Shown here piece after piece: positions 36,378 through 45,075 of a DNA stretch of 64,000 bases (its first letter is position 1; every line of letters begins with the position of its first letter). The stretch spans positions 124,001 through 188,000 of the forward strand of contig CAWIMG010000034.1 of NCBI GenBank assembly GCA_963837105.1, written 5' to 3'. The translations under genes and the position numbers were made by a program. The DNA comes from UBA9676 sp963837105. Lineage in GTDB: Bacteria; Actinomycetota; Actinomycetes; Streptosporangiales; Streptosporangiaceae. Below the pieces are notes generated by a model. It was not told the origin of the DNA. It ran no database searches and saw only the letters and a list, made by a program, of their open reading frames with translations.

Positions 36378-36875
36378 CTAGATCTTCGACGGGGCTGGGT
36401 CCCGGGACGGCTCGGGAATCAGCGGGATATCGGGTGTGCCCATGCCGGGGTCGGTCCCGGTTTCCATCGTGACGCTGATGCGGCGGTGACTCAGGTCGAT
36501 GGCGGGCAGGAACGCGCCGAGCAGCGCCCCGAACTGTTCGTTGGTCAGCGTTGCGTCCTCCAGCCACAACTCGAGGGAGGCGACGATCTCCCCGTCGGTC
36601 GGATCCCACGAGAACTTGGTTGTGCGCAGCAAGAAGTCCAGCGCCCCAATCACCTGGACCACCGCGTCGCAGTGCGGGTGGCCCTTGGGGCAGCTGCCAT
36701 AGCTGAGTGTCCGGATCATCAGGAACCGGCCGTCCAGCTCGATGTTCATGACCACCTGGTAGCTGCCGGACATCCCGGTGAAGCCCATCAGGAACATCGG
36801 CTTGTCGGGTGCCACGAAGTAGGTGATGCCGCGGGTGTCAAGAAGCTGCTTCAGCTGATCAGGGGTGATCGCCAC
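36378..36875 (-). CDS. YbjN-domain-like protein, operon partner of the Clp ATPase
   Basis: A ~165-residue protein. GAAGGAGG lies directly against an ATG at 36884 but 9 bp before an in-frame GTG at 36875, so the GTG is the better start. FLMGFTGMSGSYQVVMNIEL, FLMIRTLSYGSCPKGHPHCD and GEIVASLELWLEDATLTNEQ match the YbjN-like pattern of an antiparallel sheet with a DGEV/ELWL strand and a helix. A C-P-x4-H-C cluster is unusual and might bind metal. It lies between the 86-residue gene and the Clp gene and may be a substrate adaptor or chaperone; this is inference from context. Confidence 0.6.
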   Translation of the reverse strand: MAITPDQLKQLLDTRGITYFVAPDKPMFLMGFTGMSGSYQVVMNIELDGRFLMIRTLSYGSCPKGHPHCDAVVQVIGALDFLLRTTKFSWDPTDGEIVASLELWLEDATLTNEQFGALLGAFLPAIDLSHRRISVTMETGTDPGMGTPDIPLIPEPSRDPAPSKI

Positions 36876-36880
36876 TGGTC

Positions 36881-37141
36881 TCATCCTCCTTCGGGCAGCA
36901 TGCCGCGGGCATCTGCCAGGTAGGCGGTGTCCAGCACCGCCGCTATCAGGTTGTCTGGCAGCTGCGCGCCCTCGGGCAGCTGAGGGGACGCGTCGGCCAA
37001 CCCGGCCCAGCCCGGCCCCACGATCCCCAAGGCGTCACGCATCACCCGGCGGTTGGATAGTGAAACCGGAGCGGCCAGCCACTCCGCCCGAGGACCGGGC
37101 TGCTCGTAGCTGAACTCCGAAGTCCACTCGCCTGCCTTCAT
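36881..37141 (-). CDS. Small hypothetical protein, first gene of the Clp operon
   Basis: An 86-residue soluble protein. The ATG at 37141 is preceded by GGGAGG. It begins MKAGEWTSEFSYEQPGPRAE and contains VSLSNRRVMRDALGIVG and a Pro-rich middle. I recognise no domain. It ends at or just before the start of the YbjN-like gene, so the three genes form a tight operon on the minus strand, divergent from the NUDIX operon at 37336. Confidence 0.6.
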   Translation of the reverse strand: MKAGEWTSEFSYEQPGPRAEWLAAPVSLSNRRVMRDALGIVGPGWAGLADASPQLPEGAQLPDNLIAAVLDTAYLADARGMLPEGG

Positions 37142-37335
37142 GCCGCCTCCCAGGTCGGTGATGCCCGCTTTCTGATCGTCCGGCCCGGGCCGGCGCCCAG
37201 GGCAGGGCCGAACGGCCCGCGGGGTGGCCCGTTGGTCCCTACCGGGGGGGCGTGGGCGGCGATCTGATGACAGGCAGGGCCGCGCGTATCCTCGCGGTGG
37301 CCATGCCTAGCTTCCTGAGATGGAGGTGATCACCG

Positions 37336-37797
37336 GTGCGCGGGCAAATCAGCGACGCCCCGGGGACGGCCGGGGTGACACCGCCGGCATATCCCGCGCT
37401 CGGGGTTGCCGCCAAGGCGATCATCGTGAATAGCTCTGGCGAGGTGCTGGTGATCAGGCGCTCGCCGTGGTCATCGTTCTGGCCCGGCAGCTGGGATCTG
37501 CCGGGCGGAAAGATGGGCGACCGGGAGCGGCTGGCTGATGCGCTGGCCCGGGAGGTGCAGGAGGAGACCGGCCTGACCATCCGGGCCGGTGAGCCGGTCC
37601 CGTTCCACGTGTCCCATTTCGTCAAGGAGCCGTTCTGGGTCACCTGCGTGACATTCGCCTGCCCGTCCTCTGAGGGCGAGGTGCGGCTGAGCGCCGAGCA
37701 TGTGGAGCATGCGTGGGTGGTGCCGGGCAGCCACCACGGGCTGACCTATGCCCCGGCGATCGAGGAGCAGATCGACGCGTACGCCAGGCGACGATGA
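37336..37797 (+). CDS. NUDIX hydrolase
   Basis: A 153-residue NUDIX enzyme that cleaves a nucleoside diphosphate linked to another group. The NUDIX box is complete: G-x5-E-x7-REVQEETGL, at about residues 58-80, after DLPGGKMGDRE. The rest shows the usual alpha/beta/alpha layout. The GTG start at 37336 is 8 bp after a perfect GGAGGTGAT. Its TGA overlaps the ATG of the RelA/SpoT fusion gene (ATGA at 37794-37797), so the two proteins are made in a coupled way. Some NUDIX enzymes degrade (p)ppGpp; this one may modify or destroy the neighbour's product, which is inference. Confidence 0.92.
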   Translation: MRGQISDAPGTAGVTPPAYPALGVAAKAIIVNSSGEVLVIRRSPWSSFWPGSWDLPGGKMGDRERLADALAREVQEETGLTIRAGEPVPFHVSHFVKEPFWVTCVTFACPSSEGEVRLSAEHVEHAWVVPGSHHGLTYAPAIEEQIDAYARRR

Positions 37798-40310
37798 CGC
37801 CGGGCGACGCCGCGGCCCACGAGCTGCGCGAGTGGGTTGCCGCGCAGGTCGGGCAATACGCCGCGCTGATGCCCAGCTACCAGCGTTATGCCAGTGTCCT
37901 GGAGCAGGTGCTGCGCCGGGCCGCCGACGAGGTCGCGCCGCTGACAATCGTGCAGGCGCGCTGCAAGTCGGTCAGCAGCTTCGCCGAGAAGTGCGTGCGC
38001 AAGCGGGCCGCACATGCGGACCCGGTGCATGAGTTCACCGACCTGTGCGGAGCCCGTGTCATCGCGCGCACTCGCTCGGAGGTGGACGCCCTGTGCCGGT
38101 TCGTGGAAGGCCACTTCGACGTCAACTGGGAGAACAGCGTCAACACCAGCAAGAGGCTGCGGCCGAGCGAGTTCGGGTACCGCTCGGTGCACTACATCGT
38201 CTTGCTCCGGGCGGGCGCCGACTACGGTGTGCCCGTCCCGGACGACGTGCTCGGGTTCAAGGCCGAGATCCAGGCCCGGACCATCACTGAACACGCCTAT
38301 AGCGACTTCGCGCACGATCTGTCCTACAAGGGCGCGTTCGAGCTGCCAGCCGGGTGGCAGCGCGAGCTGGCGGGTGCGGCGGCGACCCTCGAGGAGGTCA
38401 ACGGCGTGTTCACCCGCGTACAGCAGGGCCTGCGCGAGTACGCGTCGAGCTACGGCCGGTACCTGCCCGACGAGGAACTGCGGGCCGAGATCGAGCTACT
38501 GGAGATCGTGCTGCCTTACGACCCCGGGAACGCTGTCCTGGCGGACCGGCTGGCGCGGCTGGCCCTGTCACGCGGGGACTGGGAGCGGGTCGTCCGCGTG
38601 CTGTCGCCGCTGGTCACGGCGGATCCGGCGGGAGCGCCGCTGGCAGCGCTGCGCGACCTCGGCGTCGCGATGTGCAAGCTGCACCACGGCAGCCCGGGCC
38701 ACCCGGACTACCAGGCCGGGCAGTCGTACCTGGCGCGGGCCGGCCAGGCGGGCGATGTGGACGCGCTATGCGCCTACGCGGCCACCTGGAAGGGCGTCGA
38801 TGAGAACCGCGCCCGGGAGCTGTATCGGCAGGCGTTCGAGCTCGACCCGGCCGACCCCTACGCCCTGGGCAGCTACCTGGAGCTCCAGCTCGACCGCGAG
38901 CCTGCCCTGCTCGCCTCGGTCAGGCCGCTGCTCCGGCAAGCCATCGAGCGCTGCCAGCACCAGGTGGCCGCCGGGACCAACCTGCCGTGGGCCCTGTACG
39001 ACCTCGGCCGGTTCCGCCTGCTGCTCGACGAGCCGTACGGCGCGCTCGCTGCCTACGCGGAGGCCCTCTCCCTCAGCTCCGCCGCCTGGATCGTGGAGAC
39101 GTCGCTGGCCTCGCTCGAGCGCCTCACCGCACCACTGGCCGGCCATCCCGGGGTCGAGTGGGCGCGCAGGCTGCTGCTGCTCGCCCTGGCCGCCCGGTTC
39201 GCTGACCCGGGCGCGCTGGACCGTACCCGCGCCCTGGCCACCCCCGCAATACCGCCGCTGGCCGGCCCGGCGGTGATCGTGGCCGGCGGGACTGACTCCC
39301 GGATCCAGGAACAGATGGCGTCCTACGCCGGCCTGCTCGGCTCGGCGCTGGCCGGTTTCGAGGGCGTGGTGATCTCCGGCGGCACCGCGCAAGGGGTCTG
39401 CGGCATCGTCGCCGGCATCGGCCGCACCAGCGGCGAAGCGATCCGCACCGTCGGCTACCTGCCGCAGCTGCTGCCCACCGACGCTACCGTTGACCCCAGC
39501 TACGACGAGATCCGGCAGACCGCCGGGCACGGGTTCAGCCCGCTCGAGCCGCTGCAGAACTGGATCGATCTGCTCGCCGCCGGGATCTGCCCGGCTGAGG
39601 TGCGGGTGCTCGGCATTAACGGCGGCCAGATCGCCGCCGCCGAGTACCGGATCGCCCTGGCCGTCGGCGCGACCGTCGGCCTGGTCGCCGACAGCGGCCG
39701 CGAGGCCGGCCTGCTCGCCGAGGAGCGCTGGGCCGGGCAGCGGCTGGTCCGGCTGCCCGCCGACGGCGAGACACTGCGGGCGTTCCTCACCCCCGCTCCC
39801 AGCCCCCTGCCCGAGGGCACCCGGCTGCGGCTCGGCCAGGCCATCCACGACGCCTACCGGCGCGACCGGCTGCGCACCGAGCCCGCGGCTGATCCGGCGC
39901 TGGCGGGCTGGGACAATCTGCCCGGCGACCTGCAGGCCTCGAGCCTGGCCCAGGCAGACGCCATCGCCGCCAAGCTCGCCCGTATCGGCTGCGCGGTCAC
40001 CGTCGCCCCTGCAGGCGAAGCCGGGCCCCCCGCCGGTGCAGAAGTCGTGACCCTCACCGACGCCGAGGTGGAATTGCTCGCTGAGGCCGAGCACGGCCGG
40101 TGGACAGCCGAGCGGCTGCTCGCCGGCTGGACCTGGGCTGAGAAGCGCGATGTGGAGCACCGGCGCAGCCCCTACCTGATCGGCTGGTCCTCGCTCCCTG
40201 AGGACATCAGGGAACGGGACCGGCAATCGGTCCGCGCCATCCCCGGCCTGCTGGCCGACGTTGGGTTCGGCATTCGCGGCCTTCACCAGCAGCCTTCCCA
40301 GCAGACGTGA
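37794..40310 (+). CDS. RelA/SpoT synthetase-TPR-SLOG-RyR fusion protein
   Basis: An 838-residue multidomain protein, starting at the ATG overlapping the NUDIX stop. (1) About 30-215: RelA/SpoT nucleotidyltransferase with CKSVSSFAEKCVRK, EFTDLCGARVIAR (metal Asp), EFGYRSVHYIVLL and AEIQARTITEHAYSDFAHDL (catalytic Glu); the pyrophosphate-transfer residues look intact and no HD hydrolase domain is present. (2) About 215-485: TPR-like helical repeats (ALYDLGRFRLLLDEPYGALA). (3) About 490-665: a Rossmann-like SLOG domain with AVIVAGGTDSRIQEQM, VVISGGTAQGVCGIVAGIG and VLGINGGQIAAAEYRIALA. (4) About 680-835: an RyR domain with WDNLPGDLQ, LAEAEHGRWTAERLLAGWTW and WSSLPEDIRERDRQSVRAIP. SLOG and RyR are nucleotide-linked domains of conflict systems. 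Likely an alarmone-type synthase with built-in sensing. Confidence 0.88.
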   Translation: MTPGDAAAHELREWVAAQVGQYAALMPSYQRYASVLEQVLRRAADEVAPLTIVQARCKSVSSFAEKCVRKRAAHADPVHEFTDLCGARVIARTRSEVDALCRFVEGHFDVNWENSVNTSKRLRPSEFGYRSVHYIVLLRAGADYGVPVPDDVLGFKAEIQARTITEHAYSDFAHDLSYKGAFELPAGWQRELAGAAATLEEVNGVFTRVQQGLREYASSYGRYLPDEELRAEIELLEIVLPYDPGNAVLADRLARLALSRGDWERVVRVLSPLVTADPAGAPLAALRDLGVAMCKLHHGSPGHPDYQAGQSYLARAGQAGDVDALCAYAATWKGVDENRARELYRQAFELDPADPYALGSYLELQLDREPALLASVRPLLRQAIERCQHQVAAGTNLPWALYDLGRFRLLLDEPYGALAAYAEALSLSSAAWIVETSLASLERLTAPLAGHPGVEWARRLLLLALAARFADPGALDRTRALATPAIPPLAGPAVIVAGGTDSRIQEQMASYAGLLGSALAGFEGVVISGGTAQGVCGIVAGIGRTSGEAIRTVGYLPQLLPTDATVDPSYDEIRQTAGHGFSPLEPLQNWIDLLAAGICPAEVRVLGINGGQIAAAEYRIALAVGATVGLVADSGREAGLLAEERWAGQRLVRLPADGETLRAFLTPAPSPLPEGTRLRLGQAIHDAYRRDRLRTEPAADPALAGWDNLPGDLQASSLAQADAIAAKLARIGCAVTVAPAGEAGPPAGAEVVTLTDAEVELLAEAEHGRWTAERLLAGWTWAEKRDVEHRRSPYLIGWSSLPEDIRERDRQSVRAIPGLLADVGFGIRGLHQQPSQQT

Positions 40311-40406
40311 CCGGTGGAGCCCAGGCACGCCGGCTCATGGCGGCCTCAACCTGAAATCAGGCTGACGTAACTCGCGAGGGCGGCCGGTCACGGGCCTGGG
40401 CGGCGG

Positions 40407-40544
40407 GTGAGCGCGGATCAGCAACTGCCCGGCTTCGATCTCCACGCCGACATCATCAGTGGGTCGCTGGACGGTGCCACGACCATCGGCGGACTGGCGG
40501 GACCTAGGGCCCTAGGCGGCGCGGGGCCGGCGGCGGGACGGTGA
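40407..40544 (+). CDS. Possible 45-residue ORF upstream of the STAND gene
   Basis: A GTG at 40407 opens a short frame reading SADQQLPGFDLHADIISGSL then DGATTIGGLAGPRALGG and ending at 40544, 17 bp before the next gene. The N-terminal half is protein-like, but there is no good ribosome binding site. The frame contains the palindrome at 40503-40516. It may be a leader peptide or the relic of a small gene. Confidence 0.2.
   Translation: MSADQQLPGFDLHADIISGSLDGATTIGGLAGPRALGGAGPAAGR
40503..40516. promoter_or_regulatory. 14-bp perfect palindrome upstream of the DUF4062-NACHT gene
   Basis: CCTAGGGCCCTAGG is a perfect dyad 45 bp before the ATG at 40561. In a genome where CTAG is usually rare it stands out, and it may be an operator. 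No cognate regulator is adjacent. Confidence 0.4.
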
Positions 40545-40560
40545 TGGTGGAGGGGCTGAG

Positions 40561-43500
40561 ATGACAGCACCAGCGGCGGGGCTGAGCCGGACGTTCCGGG
40601 TTTTCGTCAGTTCCACGTTCAGCGACTTCATCGAAGAGCGTAACGCGCTGCAGCAGTACGTCTTCCCACGGTTGGCGGAGCTGTGCGCGGCTCACCAGGC
40701 GCGGTTCCAGGCGATCGACCTGCGCTGGGGGGTCAGCGAGGAGGCCGCGCTGGATCAGCGCACGGTTGCCATCTGCCTTGATGAGATCACCCGTTGCCAG
40801 CGGCTGACGCCGCGGCCAAATTTCATCGTCTTGCTGGGCGACCGTTACGGCTGGCGGCCGCTGCCATCCCGGATCGAGAAGACCGAGTTCGAGCAGATCA
40901 GAGCGAGGGTGCCCGAGACCCACGGCGCAGATTCTGACCGGGCGCTGCTGGGCCGCTGGTACCGGCTCGATGAGAACGCCAGCCCCGCCGAGTATGTCCT
41001 GCTTCCCCGTGAGGTTGACGTTCCCGAGGGGTCCACTGCCAGTGCCCGTAAGGCTGCGCAGGAGGTGGAGGAGAGGCGATGGCAGGCGATCGGGACGCGC
41101 CTGCGGGCGATCATGCTCGCCGCTGTCGACCGGCTCGGCTGGGCGGAGAACGACCCGCGGCGGGCTAAGTACGTCACTTCCGCCACCGAGCAGGAGATCG
41201 GGCGCGGAGCGCTGGAGGCGAAGGGCGCCGCGGAACACGTTTTCGCCTTCTACCGGACGATCTACACGCCGGACGGCGAACGGCTCGCCGATGCCGTGCC
41301 GCCGGACGGCAGCGCCAGGGACTTCATCGACGAGACCGAGGTCAACGGCCGGTGGGTGCCGGACGCGGGTGCCCACGACGAGCTCATCGCCCTCAGGGAG
41401 GCAAGACTCCGCCCACTGCTGGGGGCGAACATCTCCGATTACCGGGCAACGTGGGAGGGCTCGGGTATCACGCATGAGCACGTCGGGGCACTGCCGCATC
41501 CGCCTATTGCGGGCCGGCCGTCCGGCCCGCTCGATTCCAGCCACGCCCTCGATGACTGCCTGAAACTGCTCGATGCGGCCGATGTGCCGCATACGCTCTG
41601 CACCGATGTCTGGCGGAATCTCGCGGCCACGATCCTCAGCCAGCTCGGCAAGCTCGCGGCAACGAAGGCGGCGGAGGCCGAGATCGCCGCCCACGAGAGC
41701 TTCGGTGAAGATCGCCGGGCCAGCTTCGTTGGGCGGGCCGGACCACTTGCGGCGATCGCGAAGTACCTAGACACGAACCCGGCGGGACCGCTCGTAATCA
41801 TCGGCGAGCCCGGCTCTGGCAAGTCAGCGCTCATGGCGAAGGCGTTCGAGCAGGCGAAGGCGACGCATCCCGATAGTTTCGCGGTCGTTCGCTTCATCGG
41901 TACGACACCGGGCTCGTCCGACGGCCGGACGCTGCTCGGCAGCCTGTGCCGCCAGATCAGCCGGGCATACGGCGCGGACGAGCCGGCCGAGTCGGCCGGA
42001 TACGAGGATCTCGCTGTGGAGTTCGGCAAGAACCTCACGCTCGCAACCGCGCAGCGACCACTCATCGTCTTTCTCGATGCACTCGATCAGCTCGGCCCGG
42101 CCGATCCAGCCCATACCTTGAACTGGCTCCCTGCGGTCCTGCCCGAGCACGTGCGGCTCATCGTGTCGGCACTGCCGGGCGACTGTGAGTGGGCCCTGCG
42201 GGCCAAGCGCCCGGAGCTTCAGTTCCTGGGTCTGGAAAAGATGACGCGGGCGGAAGGTAAAACGGCCCTCGCGCTCTGGCTCGGGAAGGCCAGACGCGCC
42301 CTGCGCGACCATCAACGTGAGGAGATCCTGGACCGGTTCGAGCCCGAAGGCCGGCCGCTGTACCTCAAGCTCGCCTTCGAGGAGGCCCGGCTGTGGCATT
42401 CCTACAGCGAGCGCGCGGAGACGTTCTTGCAGGCCGGGATCCCTGACCTCATCAGCAAGAACCTCTTCACCCGCCTGGCCGCACCCGGCAGCCATGGCGA
42501 GATGCTCGTCTCTCACGCCCTGGGTTACCTCGCGGCTTCGCGCTACGGCCTGTCGGAGGACGAGCTGATCGATGCGCTATCGGCCGACGAAGCGGTGAAG
42601 GCCGACTTCCGCGCGCGTTCGCCCAGGTCGCCCAACGTAGACCGGCTGCCGGTGGTCGTCTGGTCGCGCCTTTACTTCGACCTCGAGCCGTATCTGGCCG
42701 AGCACGCCGCCGACGGTGTCACTCTGCTGGCCTTCTATCACAACCAGCTACGCGAGGCGGCAGCGCGGGAGTTTGCCGGGACCGAGGGACCGTCGCGCCA
42801 CGCCGCGCTGGCGAACTACTTCCGGGCCAAGGCTGCCCCGGCCGGAGACGGGCGCTGGGAACTGCTGGCCCGCCCGCTGGCGGAACTGCCGTTTCACCTG
42901 GCGGGCGGCGGGCTGGCCACCGACCTGGCGCGGCTGTTGTCGGAACTGTCCTACCTGGCGGCGCGCGTCGCGTCGAGCCCGGTGCACGGACTCATCGCCG
43001 ACTACTCTCTCATCGGCGCACATCCAGCCCCGGCAGTGCTGGAGTGGCGAGGTTTTCTGCACAAGCATCTGGAGCGACTGAGCCGGCATCCCGCCAGCCT
43101 CCTGTCCCTGGTCAACCACGAGGGCTTCGCCGCTGCCCGGGAGCAGATCGCGACGGCACGCTGGCACGGCGCCTGGCTGCGAACGGCTCCCGAGACGATG
43201 CCGATCCTGGGCAACGGGAGCACTACACGGCTGCGGGCGGTCGTCGAGGGGAGCATCAGCTTCGACCACCCTAGGGTGACCGCCGTCGGGGCCGAACGGC
43301 TGACGGGATTCAGCCTGGAGCGGCTCGGCACCCTCCGTGTGCTCGACCTTGCGGCAATGCGGGAGACCACCCGGACGCTCCCGATCGGGCCAGAGCGCCC
43401 GCTGGCGCTCGCATGCGCACCCGACGCCAGCAGCCTGGCGGTGCTGTACCAGTCTGGCGTGGCGGCTTGCTACACGTGCCTGCCGGGACCGGACGGATGG

Positions 43501-45075
43501 CCAGCGGGACTGGAGCTCGCCGCCGAGCTGCGGTTCCGCCTGCCGGAATTCAGCGACCCACTCATTGTCTGGAACCGTGGGGCCTACTGGTTCCAGGCGG
43601 AGGACGGCGGGCTGGCGCGGGTGCCCGGCGACGGCGTCGGCGTCTCGCAAGAGCGACTCCCGATCGAAGAGTCCGGGGAGCTTTCTGCCCTGGCCTGGTC
43701 CGGATCAAAACACCTGATCGCGATCCGGCAAGACCGCGACACTCTGGTCCTTGCCGGCGGTGAACTCATAGAACGGCGCACCGGCGTGGATGCATGCGCT
43801 GCCTGCGAATGCGGCGACGGTGCCGCCATTGCCTACACGGACGGCAACCTCGTTGTCTACCAGGGCGACCAGACCCTCTCGGCCCGGCAAGCGGTGGCAT
43901 CGGGCCTGGTATGCGGTGCGATTGGCTGGGACCAGGGCTGGCTCGTGTGGCTGGCCGAGAAGAAAGGGCTCAGAGCGTGGCACCCGGGAGCAGCGGCACT
44001 CGTCCCGGTGCAGGACGAGGAGGTCTTCCGCGGGCGCCTGCGCGTAGTTCCGTCGAGATGGATCACCCGGCCCGGGGCCTCGACGCTGCTCGTGACCTCG
44101 CACTCGGTGCTGGCATACCAGCTCGATCAGGCCGGCTCTGCGGTCTCCGGTCGCATCGACGGGCTGCGGGGAGGACCCGTATGGCGGGCCATCAGCCGGC
44201 GGGCGGATGACTGGTGGCTGGCCGAAGCCAGCCCATCGCGCCAGATCCTCCTGCAGCGGAATGTGCGGGGGCGCCTTTACTACGACCTGGATGGCCGCGG
44301 GCGGCTGTACGCGGCCAGTGGCAATGGGCCGGGGGTGGTGCTGGACGTCACGACCGCCGAGGCCGCCCCGCTGAACGGCTGCCCGATGCAGCTCAACAGC
44401 GCTGCCGGAGAACCGGAGGGCGGATGCTGGTTCTCCGATCGTGGCGGCGGCATCCACTTCGCCGATGCCCAGGGCCGGTGGTCCCAGGCCGTCAACGTGG
44501 GCCTGCGGGACGTTTCCGGTGCCCGGCTGGTCGACTGCGGCAAGGTCCTCCTCTGGTGGGGACTCTCCAGCCGGATATTCGGGACCGGGCCCGAACCCGC
44601 GACGACATTCGTCTTCTTCCGCAAGACCGGTACCCGCCAGGCCGAACTGGAGCGGATCGGCATGCGGGCTCTTCACCCGACCGAAGGCACGTGCGCCGCT
44701 TTGTGGCACATCGAGGCCGGAGACCGTCTGGTAGCGCTGTGGGCCGCCCCAGGCGCAGGGACCGAGCCATGGCGGCTCCGGATCGGCTCGACAGACGACT
44801 GGATATCCGGGCGGTTCCAGGAAACCCGGATCGCCGGGCTGGAGGCCTTTCGGTTGGAACAGGGCGCTCTCTCAGCCGACCAGGGTTTTCTCGGTCTGCT
44901 CAGCCATACGGGGGAGATGTTCTGCGTGCGGCTCGCGGACAGCCAGGTGGTAGCAGCCCTCGCCGGAAGCGTGCCCTTCTCCGCGGTGACGCCCGGCCCG
45001 GCCAGCTCGGCGTTCTGGCTGGCCGAAGGCCAGACGCGGGTGTATCGGTGCTCTCTGACAGGAGGTGACGCATGA
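40561..45075 (+). CDS. DUF4062-NACHT STAND ATPase with propeller-like C-terminus
   Basis: A 1504-residue signal-transduction ATPase. Residues 10-115 are DUF4062 (TFRVFVSSTFSDFIEERNAL, FQAIDLRWGVSEEAA, NFIVLLGDRYGWRPLP), a Rossmann-like TIR-related domain. A long linker follows. The NACHT-type P-loop domain has Walker A IGEPGSGKSALM (about 416) and Walker B LIVFLDALDQL (about 501), then winged-helix and helical regions to about 880. The last ~600 residues are repeated beta-strand blocks with Trp/Asp/Gly turns (LAWSGSKHLIAIRQD, ACECGDGAAIAYTDGNLVVY), probably beta-propellers for ligand recognition. The order matches eukaryotic NWD1/TEP1-type proteins. The ATG follows GGAGGGG. The 3' end overlaps the next gene by 4 bp. 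Confidence 0.88.
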   Translation: MTAPAAGLSRTFRVFVSSTFSDFIEERNALQQYVFPRLAELCAAHQARFQAIDLRWGVSEEAALDQRTVAICLDEITRCQRLTPRPNFIVLLGDRYGWRPLPSRIEKTEFEQIRARVPETHGADSDRALLGRWYRLDENASPAEYVLLPREVDVPEGSTASARKAAQEVEERRWQAIGTRLRAIMLAAVDRLGWAENDPRRAKYVTSATEQEIGRGALEAKGAAEHVFAFYRTIYTPDGERLADAVPPDGSARDFIDETEVNGRWVPDAGAHDELIALREARLRPLLGANISDYRATWEGSGITHEHVGALPHPPIAGRPSGPLDSSHALDDCLKLLDAADVPHTLCTDVWRNLAATILSQLGKLAATKAAEAEIAAHESFGEDRRASFVGRAGPLAAIAKYLDTNPAGPLVIIGEPGSGKSALMAKAFEQAKATHPDSFAVVRFIGTTPGSSDGRTLLGSLCRQISRAYGADEPAESAGYEDLAVEFGKNLTLATAQRPLIVFLDALDQLGPADPAHTLNWLPAVLPEHVRLIVSALPGDCEWALRAKRPELQFLGLEKMTRAEGKTALALWLGKARRALRDHQREEILDRFEPEGRPLYLKLAFEEARLWHSYSERAETFLQAGIPDLISKNLFTRLAAPGSHGEMLVSHALGYLAASRYGLSEDELIDALSADEAVKADFRARSPRSPNVDRLPVVVWSRLYFDLEPYLAEHAADGVTLLAFYHNQLREAAAREFAGTEGPSRHAALANYFRAKAAPAGDGRWELLARPLAELPFHLAGGGLATDLARLLSELSYLAARVASSPVHGLIADYSLIGAHPAPAVLEWRGFLHKHLERLSRHPASLLSLVNHEGFAAAREQIATARWHGAWLRTAPETMPILGNGSTTRLRAVVEGSISFDHPRVTAVGAERLTGFSLERLGTLRVLDLAAMRETTRTLPIGPERPLALACAPDASSLAVLYQSGVAACYTCLPGPDGWPAGLELAAELRFRLPEFSDPLIVWNRGAYWFQAEDGGLARVPGDGVGVSQERLPIEESGELSALAWSGSKHLIAIRQDRDTLVLAGGELIERRTGVDACAACECGDGAAIAYTDGNLVVYQGDQTLSARQAVASGLVCGAIGWDQGWLVWLAEKKGLRAWHPGAAALVPVQDEEVFRGRLRVVPSRWITRPGASTLLVTSHSVLAYQLDQAGSAVSGRIDGLRGGPVWRAISRRADDWWLAEASPSRQILLQRNVRGRLYYDLDGRGRLYAASGNGPGVVLDVTTAEAAPLNGCPMQLNSAAGEPEGGCWFSDRGGGIHFADAQGRWSQAVNVGLRDVSGARLVDCGKVLLWWGLSSRIFGTGPEPATTFVFFRKTGTRQAELERIGMRALHPTEGTCAALWHIEAGDRLVALWAAPGAGTEPWRLRIGSTDDWISGRFQETRIAGLEAFRLEQGALSADQGFLGLLSHTGEMFCVRLADSQVVAALAGSVPFSAVTPGPASSAFWLAEGQTRVYRCSLTGGDA

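Noticed and set aside
37713..37793. Upstream extension of the RelA/SpoT fusion to 37713
   Set aside because: It lies inside the NUDIX gene in another frame; the ATG overlapping the NUDIX stop is a better start and precedes the conserved domain.
40561..45075. Classical TIR domain at the N-terminus of the STAND proteins
   Set aside because: The FVSSTFxDxxxER pattern with LRWGxSEE is DUF4062, a related but distinct fold; the catalytic Glu context of NAD-cleaving TIRs is not clear.
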